A stretch of DNA of 64,000 bases. Origin: Nymphaea colorata (lineage: Eukaryota; Streptophyta; Magnoliopsida; Nymphaeales; Nymphaeaceae). The notes below the pieces were generated by a model. The model searched no databases and had not been told where the DNA came from. It saw only the letters and a list, made by a program, of their open reading frames with translations. How positions within the stretch are numbered: position 1 is the first letter of the stretch; the number at the start of each line of letters is the position of its first letter. The DNA lies in the NCBI RefSeq assembly GCF_008831285.2, contig NC_045145.1, positions 18,040,802 through 18,104,801 of the forward strand, written 5' to 3'. Both the position numbers and the translations under genes were made by a program. Below are positions 46,400-58,539 of this stretch, piece after piece.

Positions 46400-48080
46400 C
46401 TCGAATTTGAATTTGGTTACTCGAATATGCTGTTCCTGCGGCCCATTAACGTTGCTTGCGGTTTTAGTTGAGAACAAGTTCTGCAACCATTTTCCTTCTC
46501 TAGCAGAGAATAAATAAGTTATTCTTTCAGAATGACGACGAGATCAGAAATGTAATTGGTTGTGGAATGCTGAAACCAGCTCATGAGAACTTTAAGCAAA
46601 TAAATTAATATTCCTTCTTTCACTACCAAGAATAATGGAGGAAGCAAATAGAAAGAATCGAGACTCTTCACATGAGCCATGGCCAAGATGTTGCAGCGAG
46701 CCCACCAAGAATGATAATTTGAACAAACTAATAGCTGCCCATATGCAAAAAGCATATTGCATATGTGATTCAGTTGTTCTTAATTTTGTCTAACATTTCA
46801 GTTTTAATAGAAAATTTTATTATATATTTCATATATACATCATGAAATCAAGTCATTTGCTATAAATATTTTCAATGATTACTCACATGGAACCAGGGAG
46901 CTAAACCTTCTTAAATTGCATGGAACTGGTTCTCATAGACATGATCCACTGAACTCTCTTACAATCTCAAGGGTCCTGGTAGGATTTACTAAACCCTCTT
47001 GGTTCAGATTTCTCTAAAGAGAAGTGACACATTGATTGTCAAGATAGGTCGATTAGGGGCATGAATTCAGACTTTGGCGAGAGCAGGCATGAGACGGATA
47101 AGGATCGTTGTAAAACCGCCCAATTTTAGAGTTAGCATCCATTGTATCTACTGATGTTTGTCTACAGGCTTTTCCTGACATCAAGTTTGATTTCATGTAA
47201 ATTGCATAACCTCGAGCATGTCTGCACTCGTCTAGTCATCACGACCCATTGGTTCGGTAAAAGACACCTAAATGTGTAGGAACTTAGAAGTGCTTTAACA
47301 ATAAGCCCAAGATCTAGAGAATTTTGAGATACCACATAAAACTTCTTCACTCTGCTTTTTTTTCCTTTAGCATGGTGTTGATTAAGCCTGTGACGCGTGA
47401 CTACGTGGCCTTATGGTGGCAATGAATTGCAAATTAAGCACTAGCATGCACGCAGCATGAATTTTGGCTCTTCAATGGGTCCCTCAAACCACACATACTT
47501 GAAAACGAAGAGGCAGCTGATGATGGCATCAGCATTACTTCGCCATATTTGTCTTCAACAGCACATATATAATCGCTGTGCCTCAAGGACTTTATCGATG
47601 TGAATGGCATGTTAAAAGACAGTAAATGCATAATTTGTCGAGTTTAGGACCCTCTTTTTGAGAGAAGGAAACTAGATGTGTTTTCCACCTCCACAAAGGA
47701 TGGGTGTTACTGATTTTCCCGTCCGTAATTGTAACTGTTTGTGTAGTGTTGATGTTTGCCACAGACGCACACAGCGAGGGAGGCGCGGGTGAGCGGATGA
47801 AAGTTCAAGCCTGCGCTCACACAACCTGCACAACTATCACTTTAACTTTCCCGGCACCTATTGGGTCCCAAAATAACCTTTTCTTAAAGGTATTTGTGAA
47901 CATCAAGAATATAAATTTCTTTAAATTGTTATTCATCCACCCCAATTGCTTCTTTCTTTGTATGTAGTATGTACATTTGAAAAGCTGGGGCTTCCTTTTT
48001 TCACTATGTTCCCACATGTCTGCAAAATTTTCTTCTGCAGATGATGTTTTCACATCCAAAGCCCTGAAACAACATTTTTC
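46400..48080. other. intergenic region 3' of Nudix copy D
   Basis: No gene recognised. A 7-bp-stem hairpin (GTGAGCG...CGCTCAC) sits at about 47789-47820, enclosing GTTCAAGCC, which resembles a tRNA B box; a SINE head is possible but unproven. Short minus-strand ORFs near 47434-47631 match nothing I know. Confidence 0.35.
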
Positions 48081-48087
48081 TTCAATG

Positions 48088-50104
48088 CTACAATGATGAG
48101 CAGGTTCTGCTTTTCCAAGAAGGATGATTGCTTTTCCACCTGTGGATGAAACAAATAAAAAGGTGACAAAAGTCTGAGCTCGGAAGGGTAGGACCCAAGA
48201 CGGTTGCTCCATTTTGGCTTTTGATCTCCATGTAGGCGGGGTATGAGCCCCAGGCCGCAAGCGAAGGAGTGTTCCCTTTCCTTGGCAAGAGACATGAAGA
48301 GTCTAAAGAATCTGGGAGCAACCCACATGTATTTTGTTCTCTTCTCAAATAACAAGCACAATATTTGTCGAAGCCTAACTCGGATGTTCTACTTGATGGC
48401 TCCAAAATTTTGATCAACAAGACACTGGGATGCAGCCTGGCTCTGAGCTGAGCTAGAAGTTCACAAGTTGCGGTCAGCTTCCGGAGTACTGCTCTTATCC
48501 ACTGGGGCTGAGTTTTCTGTTCACAAGTTGCAGTCACCTTATTTGTTCGATTGTCTACTGCTATTGTTAATCGGGGCTGAGCTTTCTGTTCGCAAGTAGC
48601 AGTCAGTATCTTTATCAGTTCGTCTAGTGCTTCTCTCATCCATTGGTGCTTGAAATGTTCTTTCGCTGCCTTTGCACTCATCTGAACAAAGACAAAAACT
48701 AATTTCAGCATGAAAGTAAAGAGCATATATACTGCACAGGTCCTGTAGAAGTCATTAATGGTATATAATCATCTTCCCGCAAGCTTACCCATAGTCTTTC
48801 ACGGAGGTGCTTCTCTGGCCACGCATCATGCAGTTTACTCACTTCTAGAGGGAACATATGTGCCACATGGTCTCCCTCTTCATTCCCTTTGCTACCGAAC
48901 GTCCATTGACCAAGCTTTTTCTGCAATTAAGGTAGAATAGGTCTTTCAGTAAGCAAGCATAGCGCTCGTCAAAGAAGCTGCTCTCCTTTTCTTAAGCTAC
49001 CATTACTAACTCTTAACTGGATAGTTAAAATAGTTATTTGTGAATTCCATTCTAAATATCTAACTATGGGATGATGTGCTAAAAACTTTTGTTTATGACC
49101 GGGGATCATTATGAAACAGTTGGTCAAGATCCAAGAACAAGTAACCTCCACTAACATGCCAAATCCTAGAAAGCATTTTTTGTGGTTATTTGGTTCTGAT
49201 CTTCTAAAGAAATGAAATGACGTTTGTTCATATGCAATAGCCACAAGGTATATCTTCATTAGGAAAAACAGTATGGCCAAGTTTCTTGAACTCAAGCTCA
49301 TCTTCTCTGGTGGTAGCAGAAGCAACAGAACCATACTTCATAATATTTGTTACGTTCTTGATGTCAATCATGCCGAATAAAGACAATTTCCAACTGACTC
49401 ACCCCAATTTTTCCATGGACACCTGCCTCTTCCATGGTTTCTCTGAGAGCTGCTTCTTCCACTGTCTCATCATTTTCCCATCCTCCCTATAATTTTTTGC
49501 ACACGAAAAATAACACATCAGCAACCATAGAAACTACATTCCAGCTACAGAAGAAAAGGGCATGGAAATTAGCTGCAAAGCAGTACCTTGGGCAACAAAA
49601 CTTTTTCGCTTTTCTGCGCTTTAACAACCAAAATCTGTAGTCTTGACTCAACACAACTACCATCCCCATTGTGCTCTGTAAGCTTGTAAGGAATGCATCT
49701 GCAGAAATAATGACAATGTCAGCTATGTAACTATAAGAAGCAATCACGTCAGTTACGTAGCTATCTCAAATATTCCGCAGTGTCGGTTTTCTAGAACTGA
49801 GGGCCCTCCAGTTGCTTCAAAGGTTCCAACTAAAGAAGCACCAAGGCCAAGGATCAGATTACAAGTTTAAAGTTAGGCAGCTATCTGCTGTAGATCAGAC
49901 ACTTCTTCCTCCAAAAAATTAGAAATGGGGATTTAGCTTTTGGGAGCTGGCCCTCAACCTATCACTTTCCCTGTTCTCGCCTACCGCTGAAAAAAAGGGG
50001 GCTGCGTCCGATATATAGGTCTGGAACCCGATGGCCAATTTGTGCTGCTGAGCCGACCTCAAACAAACTTGGGGGCTTCCTTCAAGTACGCCCTTTAGGC
50101 TCTA

Positions 50105-50152
<48 letters not shown>

Positions 50153-50249
50153 GAGGAGTGAGGGTGTGTTTGATGTACCCTGCAACGAGGCGACAGCCAT
50201 TTTTGTAACGTTGGTTTTCGCGGCCAGTGCGAGCAATCATCATCACCAT
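48088..50249 (-). CDS. Nudix hydrolase, copy D, with C-terminal extension
   Basis: Exons (minus strand): 50179-50249, 49587-49698, 49403-49486, 48789-48920, 48088-48681. The frame is 330 residues if exon 5 is read to its first stop. Exons 1-4 encode the family core: MVMMIARTGR, CIPYKLTE, a complete Nudix box starting GGWENDET, and WPEKHLRERLW. Exon 2 is 24 nt longer than in B and C, adding eight residues around NGDGSCVES. Exon 5 begins like the others (KHQWMREALDEL) but does not stop. It runs on for about 170 residues with three TATCE-type repeats. An unrecognised downstream splice could shorten this tail. The catalytic residues are intact, so a working enzyme is plausible. It is clearly older and more diverged than B and C. 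Confidence 0.82.
48459..48609 (-). repeat. 60-69 bp coding repeats in Nudix D tail
   Basis: On the plus strand, GTTCACAAGTTGC(A/G)GTCA-type blocks recur at 48459, 48519 and 48588. The second and third are preceded by GGGGCTGAG(T/C)TTTCT. On the coding strand each gives TATCE followed by QKxQP or a variant. They make up the start of the C-terminal extension of copy D. Confidence 0.8.
50109..50149 (+). repeat. (GA)n tract in intron 1 of Nudix copy D
   Basis: About 20 uninterrupted GA units just downstream (in sense) of the exon 1 donor, at the same relative place as in copy C. Confidence 0.85.
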
Positions 50250-50407
50250 GTTGGTGCTCCCCGAAGACGATTTCTGTGACAATGGGAGGGGCAACCGAGG
50301 AAATCAGAGCAAATTGAAGAAATGGAAGAGTGGCCTTTCTCGAATTCAGTTGGGCAGGGCTCATAGGCTTTCACTCCGTCGACTGTACGACCCCTTTCTC
50401 TCGAGCC

Positions 50408-50417
50408 CTATTTGTAG
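50408..50417 (-). promoter_or_regulatory. degenerate TATA position of Nudix copy D
   Basis: The sense strand reads CTACAAATAG, the same T-to-C variant as in copy B, about 160 bp upstream of the ATG at 50249. Confidence 0.45.
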
Positions 50418-50474
50418 AAGTTATGAGAAGCAGCAGTGAAATAAAACAGTAGAAGAGGGTGGTGGGGAGAAGAC

Positions 50475-50753
50475 TCAGAGGCGAGCCGCGTTTCCAGCAA
50501 TGAAAGACTGAAGCGCGTTGAAGCTATCTTGCAATTTCTCCGGCACTTCCCACCGGCAGGAAGGCGAGATAAGTACGTAAAGGACCAGAGTGACACCAGT
50601 CTTCGTTGATTCTGTCAACTTGATGTTAACAGGAGAACGGCATCCGGTGCCCATCTCCACACAACCGCCGTCTTCTGTGTGGAGTCCATGTCGGCCGCTT
50701 GGATCACTTTCTAACGCTCCATCGTTTTCCTGTAATTCTAGATGTATGCCCAT
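50475..50753 (-). CDS. hypothetical 92-residue ORF upstream of Nudix D
   Basis: An open frame begins MGIHLELQEN and ends SFIAGNAARL. Its codon use and composition look more like coding DNA than the neighbourhood does. An in-frame TAG lies just upstream of its ATG. It lies 5' of Nudix D on the same strand, beyond that gene's TATA position, so it could be a small gene or the exon of a lost gene. No signal peptide or membrane segment is evident. I do not recognise a family. Confidence 0.35.
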   Translation of the reverse strand: MGIHLELQENDGALESDPSGRHGLHTEDGGCVEMGTGCRSPVNIKLTESTKTGVTLVLYVLISPSCRWEVPEKLQDSFNALQSFIAGNAARL

Positions 50754-51772
50754 CTTTCCATTTTTCTAACTAAACGCTCGTTTTGCTGACAGCTACCAAA
50801 GAATCTTGGACATTCAAGCGCTGAAGTATGTGAAAATTTATGCTTTATAACATATTATCTACTTTTATATTTTGCTTGTACAGTAGCATATATTCATCTG
50901 AATCTAAGTAAAGATGTTACAAGGCAGGCTTTTACGTGCTGGTTCTCTATGTCCGTGTCACATGGGAAGCAACCCCCCTTGTTTTGTCAAGTGTCCCCAC
51001 TGGGTAGGCCAATAGCATGGCATAAGAGGGGGCATCGTCACATGCCCCCCTATATGATGTGGACACACACAAAAGTTGGCCTTTTCATGCTATATCGTAA
51101 TAACCAGAGACATGTGCCTCTATTTGAGATTATGCACAGAGATAGCCTGCCATAAGAAATTTTCTTTTTCTTTCCCTCTTTGCTCTCTTATCCATCAAAA
51201 AAGTAAGAAACCGTGAGCAGCACAAGTTTTACGCAGGAGTTTTAATATTTGAGACGACGAGATTTTTGTAATAGTAAAAGAGGAAAAATAAAAACAGAAT
51301 GGGAGCGCTGTTTGTCTTTTGCATGATGGTGAGATTGGCTGATAAAAATACCCCGTTAGTTTGGGTCCACTGGTTTCTATGCGTCCAAAAAAGCTTGACT
51401 GGTGAAAAGAATTAAGAGTAATTTACAGAGAGTTTCGTTCATGGAAGAAAGAAGCTGCTTCAGATTTTGACGGCCAAGAAGTTTCTGTTAAATATTTTAT
51501 TCTACAACTCCGGATTAAGTTCTCCTTAAGCCTTTTTAATCCCTTTCTTTTTGTCCTTTCTTCCACCTGCCCTCTTTATTTTCATTAAATGAACGGACAT
51601 GGAAACGAAAATGGGACTAGACATGTATAGAAAAACAGGTAGCTCCCAATTTTCATATATAAGATTTGATTGGTATCATTCAGCCCGAAATTAAATGATA
51701 GAAATTAAGTTGAAAATACAATAAATAAGTTGTAGCACGATATACCTCTAAAAAACAAGAAATTGTGTTTAA

Positions 51773-51959
51773 GGACGTTTGACAATGAAAATAGTTTCTA
51801 TTTGTTTTATGAATATGCTCTGATTTTTAGGGTAGATTTATGAAAGACTATAACATAGTGTTTTGTGAATTTATCTGAACATTTGAGACATATTCATGAC
51901 ACAATGGCAAATTTGAGACATATACACAATGGCAAAGCTCTTATTGTTGTCAAACGGCC
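51773..51959. mobile_element. MITE-like element, 187 bp
   Basis: The left end GGACGTTTGACAA and the complement of the right end GGCCGTTTGACAA differ at one of 13 positions. Flanks TTTAA (left) and TCTTAAA (right) may hide a short duplication. The interior has a GAGACATAT.CA motif twice and no ORF. Confidence 0.6.
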
Positions 51960-52374
51960 TCTTAAAGAAATCCCTTTTTTCACTTTTTGGTTTTTGTGCT
52001 CTCATCATTTAAAAAGGTATTTCATATTCCTTAAAAAACAATTTGACTTTTATATTTACAAGTTCATCTTCACTATCTTTTTATTTTCATGATCGCCTAC
52101 CCATGCATTGTGAGGAAGGATGATACATGCAGAGGAGGGATAATTGAAAATTTTATAACTCAATTTGTGAAATGTCATATCATCCTATGCATTTGCTCAT
52201 CTTGGGCAATCGACTTAAGGTTATCTAGCTATAATAAGCATAATTTAAAGTTAAGCTTATTAATTAAGATTAATCATGTATATCACATCCAAATAAGCAA
52301 ATCAAGTTTTTAAGGGTGTGTTTGTTTCAACGTGGATCTGAGATGCTTGATGATTTATGATCTCAGGTACGTGG

Positions 52375-52645
52375 ATTTAAGATTGAACACTCCTGCAGGG
52401 GCAGGGGCAGAGGCAAGGAGTGGGAGGCGGTAGGGGCCATGTCCCCTCCCCTCTCTCCCGGCCCTTGGTTTTAAAAAAATTATAAAAATTTAACGTATAA
52501 ATTTTAAGAGCTTTAGTCTTAACCTATATAAATAAAATTAAAAATTATATTTCGATCCTTGTTAAAATTTTGACAATATAATTATCTCTTGTTATGAAAA
52601 ATTATTAATTCTGCCTTTTTCAACCTACCCCATCTCACTTTAAAT
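52375..52645 (+). repeat. dispersed repeat-like fragment, G-rich then AT-rich
   Basis: GGGGCAGGGGCAGAGGCAAGG is followed by CCCCTCCCCTCTC and a long AAAATTTTA-rich tract. The layout resembles common plant transposon fragments. No termini were identified. The rest of 50760-51770 and 51960-53380 holds no recognised gene. Confidence 0.3.
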
Positions 52646-53379
52646 CTACAGTTTTTTATATATATGACGTGATACTTATATTCATGTTATTGAGACATCA
52701 GTTTGTTTAAACTAAAATATTTCAAATTATACCTTTTTAATATATATTCACATTTAATATCCGAAGCTATCAAAACAACATATCAATTATTGATACAGAC
52801 AAAAGAATAGATAACGTCGCCATGACTTGCATTTTCTCCAGCAAAGCGAGCTGCTCCCCACTTTTGTTGGCCCACCATGTTCGCCTCCCAATTAATGTGA
52901 TGGAACGTCTCAACTTTCCACTGTTCATCTGCTGTCGTGAGGCTGGACGACGAATGTGAACCTAAGAAGCCGCATCAATGAAGCGATCGACTATTCGTTT
53001 CCATTGTTATCTTCTCAAATATAGACCAAAAGATGAAGCGAAAGTGGAAAAAAAATTACAAACAGCCAATTTCTAAGAGTAGTTTCAGAAAACAGGACTA
53101 TCATTAAGTTGCAAATTTGACGACTTCATGTTATATTAAATTACATGAGGGTCTCTCGATCTGCCGGATTTTGAACACGAGGGCTGTTCTCCGGCTGCCG
53201 GTGGTTGCCGTTCACTGAGGTGTGATCAGGTTGCCACGGCTGCAGTGCAGCAGTAAAGCACAGCCACGCTCAGTCCTTATCTCTTGTCAGCACGAACAGT
53301 GACATCCCATGTTAGTGCAAAGGAATTTTTAGCTCCCAAACAATGAAAAGCTTAAGAAGTCAATCTTGTCACTTCACCA

Positions 53380-56300
53380 TGAAATAATATGCAATTGCAT
53401 TATCTTCTTCGATAACACATCCGTTCTGCAGAGCCATGACTTCCCTGCCACACAATATGTATAAAACTCTCAACTAAGGAAACTAAAAGCCATGAAATGA
53501 TTTCTAACTTTGTTCTTCTTTCTTCTACGGAGCAGTTGCAGACATTAGGAAGAAAGCCACAAAATTCAGCCATCAGTATGTCATGATAATCTATATCTAA
53601 CGTGATTGATTTGGTAGGCCCCCTAAATCTTACCCACAAAACAATGACAATTAAGAGCTTACACACTAGAAGCTAGTCATGAGAAAAAGAAAAGAACTCT
53701 AGAATAATCTAGTAATAGTAATAACACAAGGATTCCAGGCGTGTAGGGAAGACCCATTGTCCTACAAAAAAGCCTCAGTTTTCATTCTAACTCCTTGTTT
53801 CTTTTAAGGTACAAACCTTGTTTTTGGTGTATCTGAGTGTTGTCCGTTATCCCTACTGCTTCAACTTACACATCAATGACCTTCATTTTATAACATAGGA
53901 GATTGACACTCCAAACACTCAAAATGCAGACTGTCCACCTACGGCTCTTACCTGAAGCCATTGCGCCAACCTTCCCGACGACAATAACACAAGGATTCAA
54001 GCAAATAAACCGTTAAAGAAAGAGAAAATGGAAAGAGTTTGGAAAGAAAGGCAGCTCCTCCAAATTGGGGCAAACATATTGACATGGGTAAATTTGTAGC
54101 TTTATCTCCATATGAAAGTTTTCCGTTGGTGGTCACTTTCAACACTAGCGGTGATACGACGTGATTTGGTAACAGTTGAGCAATGAACTGTTATTTGCGT
54201 AAGAGACAGACAACTCTTTGTAATTTATTCATCATGATAATGTAATGTAAGAGTAATGTCATAATCCACCATATGGGAGCTCATGCACGTCTCCATCAAC
54301 TAAAACGTACAAACTGAGTGCCTGTGTCTTCTTCAAGTGCAAGTTGGATGGAAGTAGACTTCCCTCAAATTTTGCCAACAGAAAAGAGCCTCCGGTATTG
54401 AACAACTAGTAATTAATTGTTCATCAATTGAAGATCATGTCAAGTCTTAGCCCTTATCGGGTGACTGTAACGTGTGGCGGGATTTGAACATAGATACAAT
54501 TAAAATGAGTTTTATATAATATGCTTTGAATTAATTAACTACCCAATTAGATGGGCTCTAGATGAGATATAATCAAGTAATCCTAAGAAGTTATTTGGCA
54601 ATAGTAATATATTGTTACCGTCGTATGTATCTACGCAAAAAATGTGGTACATTCATGCAACACTTGTTACAATATTACAGGAAACTGCTATATATATATA
54701 TATATTCAAGAAAAAATAGCAATGTATTACTATTGTCGAATGACCTTTAAAGAGTTGTTTGGTTGAAGGAACACTTTCAAATTGTCCCATGAATTGCCTC
54801 AAATTTTAGGACATATTCATGGGACACCAATTCGAGTGGTTCATGAATCAATTGCCTCATTCTTGAGGTAAACTCATAAGACAACCCATAATATCCCTAA
54901 TGCCACATGGATCAGCTTATTTTGCGTCTTATTCTCTCCCACAAATATTTCGTCTCCTATCATTAGGTTGTCACACTTAATCAAGAGTGCAGAATGCTTA
55001 ACGGTCCCGAAGCTGGAATGATCTTACTTCCTCACCATTGAATGGCCTCAATTATCAAGGCGTAGCAAAAATACGCCATTAAGCCCATTTCTATTGACAG
55101 TCACCAGCTGGCAGATTTCTTTTCTCGCGCCAGTGAAGAGTCCTTTTCTTTGTATTGTATAATATTCATGACAGCGATACACTTTCATGAAAAAAAAAAA
55201 TAGTGAGGCGTTTGGACCTTTCTATGGAGTTAAGTTGAGAAGGAAGAAAGAGTTTTATTATCGATCATGATTGACTGCTTGATGTACCTCTAGAATTGGC
55301 ATATTCTGATAATTAAGAGGAGTCCTAGAACTAAGACGACTGGCCAATAGCCAATTGGGTTAGCTGCAAACAAGGTGGATCTTGGGCAGTAACATACACA
55401 GCAGATCAGGAGAAATCTTCACAAGCTTGCTAACTGTTTTTTATCCAACCTCTAATGGCTCAGGGGGTGCTTTTGTTCTCTGGACAGCAAGATATTCTTT
55501 CCGGTCGTTGAACCAACTTTTAAACGACGACCCTACCGGCGCCCAACAACTCATGACGCTAGTTCTTTGTCCCTGCATAATCCCCAAGGCTTACAATACA
55601 ATGACTTGACTAGCAACGCATTTTTCATTGGCTTTCACGATTTTATAGGCTTAAGATGTTCACAAAATATATTAAAAATACAAGAAAAAGAAGTAATATT
55701 CAATGAGAGAATGTGCATGAATACAAGAGTAGGCATTTTTATTTGTATGTTAAAGCAAATTTGTACAATGTTGACGGTAGAGGTCTTTGGATTTTGTCAG
55801 AGTCTTACCGGCGCCAAAAGGAAATGAACTACACGTTGGAAACGAATAATCTGACGCCGGACCTGGACAAATGAAGAGGTTCAAAAAAGAACAGAAGCAT
55901 TTATCTTCCTCTTCTTTACATGTGCTGGAAAAAGGAAAGAGAAGAGTTCGATGTAAAACGCTAATTAATAGAGATTCAACAGAAATGACGCAGCGGGTAT
56001 CATATGTGAAAGCAGATTTAGATGGTACGTACGTTCAGCTGCAGAAATGTTGCATGAAGCCAAACTTGGAAAGCACATATATTGACAAATATTATGTTAA
56101 CATGAAAGTTGAAAGCTAGGCGCTGCTAGGCCCAAGGAAATTGGTGCAACAATTGTTGGACTTTAGCCTTAGAAAAAAACAACTGCAGCTCAAATTTCAA
56201 CAGCAACACCTTTCGGGCAAGCCTAATTAGGACAAGCTTTTGCGGCCGCAGTACTGTTCAAGAGGTTTTATGATCTGGAAAATGCCACTTTGTTTTTTGA

Positions 56301-57380
56301 TAGGAGAAACTAGGGATTTGTATTTTTAATCCCAAGTAACTAGTAAATAACTAGCGATCGTTTATCGCTTTAACAGATGTTTAGTTCTCTTCCGCATGAG
56401 TGTCGCTTTAACAGATGTTTAATTCTCCTCCGCATGAGTGGGAAGAACCTAATCTGAAGCAGAGAGTCAAAGCTTTCATCTAACCCTTTATTTTCTTATG
56501 CACTACTAACCCATTTTTTGCAGTACACTCCAAATAAAAACTGACTTCTCCCTCATGAACATATGTTTAATTCTCTTGACCCAGTCGTCACTAATGTGAG
56601 AAAAGTTTGCCAAATGGATCTAGTTCTTTGGAGGAAAATGATCAATTTTAACCTTTAGAAGATGTTTCCTGTAAAAGGCTTTTAAATATTTAGATTTTTT
56701 TTTTAGAAATCTAAAGAAATATACCAATTTGACCGTTAGACCCCAAAAAGAAAAATCGTGACAAGGACCCACTATTCGAAATTTGAAGTCAATCTTTCCT
56801 ATCATTTGCTGACGGAACTGCTCGCACCAGGGCTTCTGTGGCGAGCTGTGGTCATATGGACCAATGAAAATCCTGCTGTCAATCCGTGTCTGCCCAGGTA
56901 AGTCGATGGACGTTTCTGCAGAGATCTTCTTCTCACTCGACCAACAACAGGGAAAATCAGGACCCAAGATTCAGTCATCCAACGATCCACGCGATACGCG
57001 TAGGACTCGGTCTTGAGTTCCTAAACCGACGTGAACGGCAGCTCCGGTTTGCAGAACGTTGAAGGTCAAACCTCTTGTAACCCTGTGGGTTCATTAAAAC
57101 TGCGAGCAAGTTGACCTTCTTCTCTTTGAAGAAGAATTTCGAAAATCTTGCTTAAGGTTTTCTTGGTTTAGCTGGTCTTTTGGGTTGTCGAAACGGGATG
57201 GAGGGGGTTGCGATTTTGTGATTTTCAATCCTTTTACGATAGTTTCATGTAGGCAAAGAAATTTATGGAATTTTTGAGACGGAATGTTTTCGTCAAACGG
57301 AATGTTTTGGAGACGGAAATTTTCAGGAAATTATTGTTCGATTTTTTCTATGAGAAGCCTTTCCCATATTGGCCTATGCA
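53380..57380. other. intergenic, no gene recognised
   Basis: Scattered short ORFs (for example minus 53400-53666 and plus 55382-55609) have no recognisable family. A 38-bp tandem duplication (TCGCTTTAACAGATGTTTA...) occurs at 56365-56440. A (TA)n run lies near 54692-54706. The G+C-richer part at 56800-57130 could be a gene leader, but no exon follows convincingly. Confidence 0.35.
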
Positions 57381-57387
57381 TCATCAA

Positions 57388-57860
57388 TGTCAATGGATTG
57401 AATTCGATTTGGTATCATATAGTTTGATCGATTAAGATTGCATGTTCACATATTCAAATTGAAATTCAAATGCAAATTTGAGTGCGCGGGAAGAAACGTC
57501 TATATCTGAATCCAAATTTTGATTTTGAAATCAGAATTTGGTTTGAACCTGACTTCTAAATTCGCAATTGGATTTGAGTCCGACTTTTAAATGCACAACT
57601 TAATTCAAACTACATTATTATACATTAAAGCCCAACTTTCAAAATATGATGATATTGAATACATGATATTAATTCAAAACTAAATCTAAGTACCAATCTG
57701 ATTATGTGTTTATTTAAAACCAAATCCGAATCCAATTGAGTGTCACTTGTTAAATCCTAATCTGATCCAATTTCTTAATTGAATACTTTGTTGCTATTAG
57801 ACCTTTTTTAAATAATTCGGTCAGATATTCGATCTAAATCTAATCTATAAACTAATCATC
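57388..57860. mobile_element. AT-rich TIR element, family 2, copy 2 (degenerate)
   Basis: Dense AAATTTGA / AATCTGAAT motifs like those at 43256-43596 and 60172-60643, starting ATGTCAATGGATTG. Ends are poorly defined. Confidence 0.35.
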
Positions 57861-58378
57861 CTTACCACCGAGAGGCCAAACCCTGCTTGTACTTACAACT
57901 TTTGGGATGGTTTTCTTCTATGCCCTCTTTTTCTTGATCTTGTCAAAAGGTTGTCAAAAATTATTCTTCTTGGAAACATCTCTTCAAAAAGACGTGCATG
58001 AAAATGCATTGGACGAAAGGGCGACGTCCGGAGGGGCCAATATTCCGTGTGCAAGGGCTGCTAAAGAGAGTTGGCCTTCATGTTACCCTCTCCGCAAAAT
58101 GGCCTGAATTTCTCAGGAAGTAGGTGGCACCCCAAGTATGAAATGGACCTTTTTTTTTCTTTTTTAAATAGAGAAAGACAAGATAAAGCATCATGGAGGT
58201 AGAAGCAAGATCACCACCTCCAGACCTCAAGTTGAGCACTGAGTTATAGCTTTAGGTTGGTCATGCAAAAAAAAAAAAAAGTGATGCTCGTATATGCCAA
58301 GTTGCAGTCGCCGCAAACGACCGATCGGGAGCCCATGGTTGGTGCGACAAGCCCGTACCAAAAATAGATTTGTTTAGG

Positions 58379-58535
58379 GGCTATTTGGCATTCATAACAA
58401 ATTGTTGCTGTCTAGTGGTTCTGCTCCAAAATTTGAGGTAAATTTATAGAACAGTGCAGGGATTCCATGAACCTCCTCCAATTTGGAAGTTAGTTTCACT
58501 AGACAATAATAATTTGTTACAGGTTCCAAATAGCC
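58379..58535. mobile_element. MITE-like element, 157 bp, long TIRs
   Basis: The left and right 39 bases form an inverted repeat with about nine mismatches. Both start GGCTATTTGG, contain TAACAAATT and end TGTCTAGTG. The short interior has no ORF. No clear target duplication is visible. Confidence 0.75.
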
Positions 58536-58539
58536 TCTC

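Larger units (their letters stand above)
45986..50760 (-). repeat. tandem duplication unit D (diverged)
   Basis: It starts with the GAGATTCAGTAGGGTG motif at about 46028, also present at 36081 and 40270, followed by an AAGAAGGTATTCACAAGCACC stretch like that near 36221. The similarity is weaker than between A, B and C, in keeping with the diverged gene copy D. Confidence 0.5.

Noticed and set aside
53400-53666. 88-codon minus-strand ORF
   Set aside because: Composition is not clearly coding and it matches no family known to me.
55382-55609. 75-codon ORF (MGSNIHSRSGEI...)
   Set aside because: No recognisable family, no splice partners and ordinary surroundings; not enough to call a gene.
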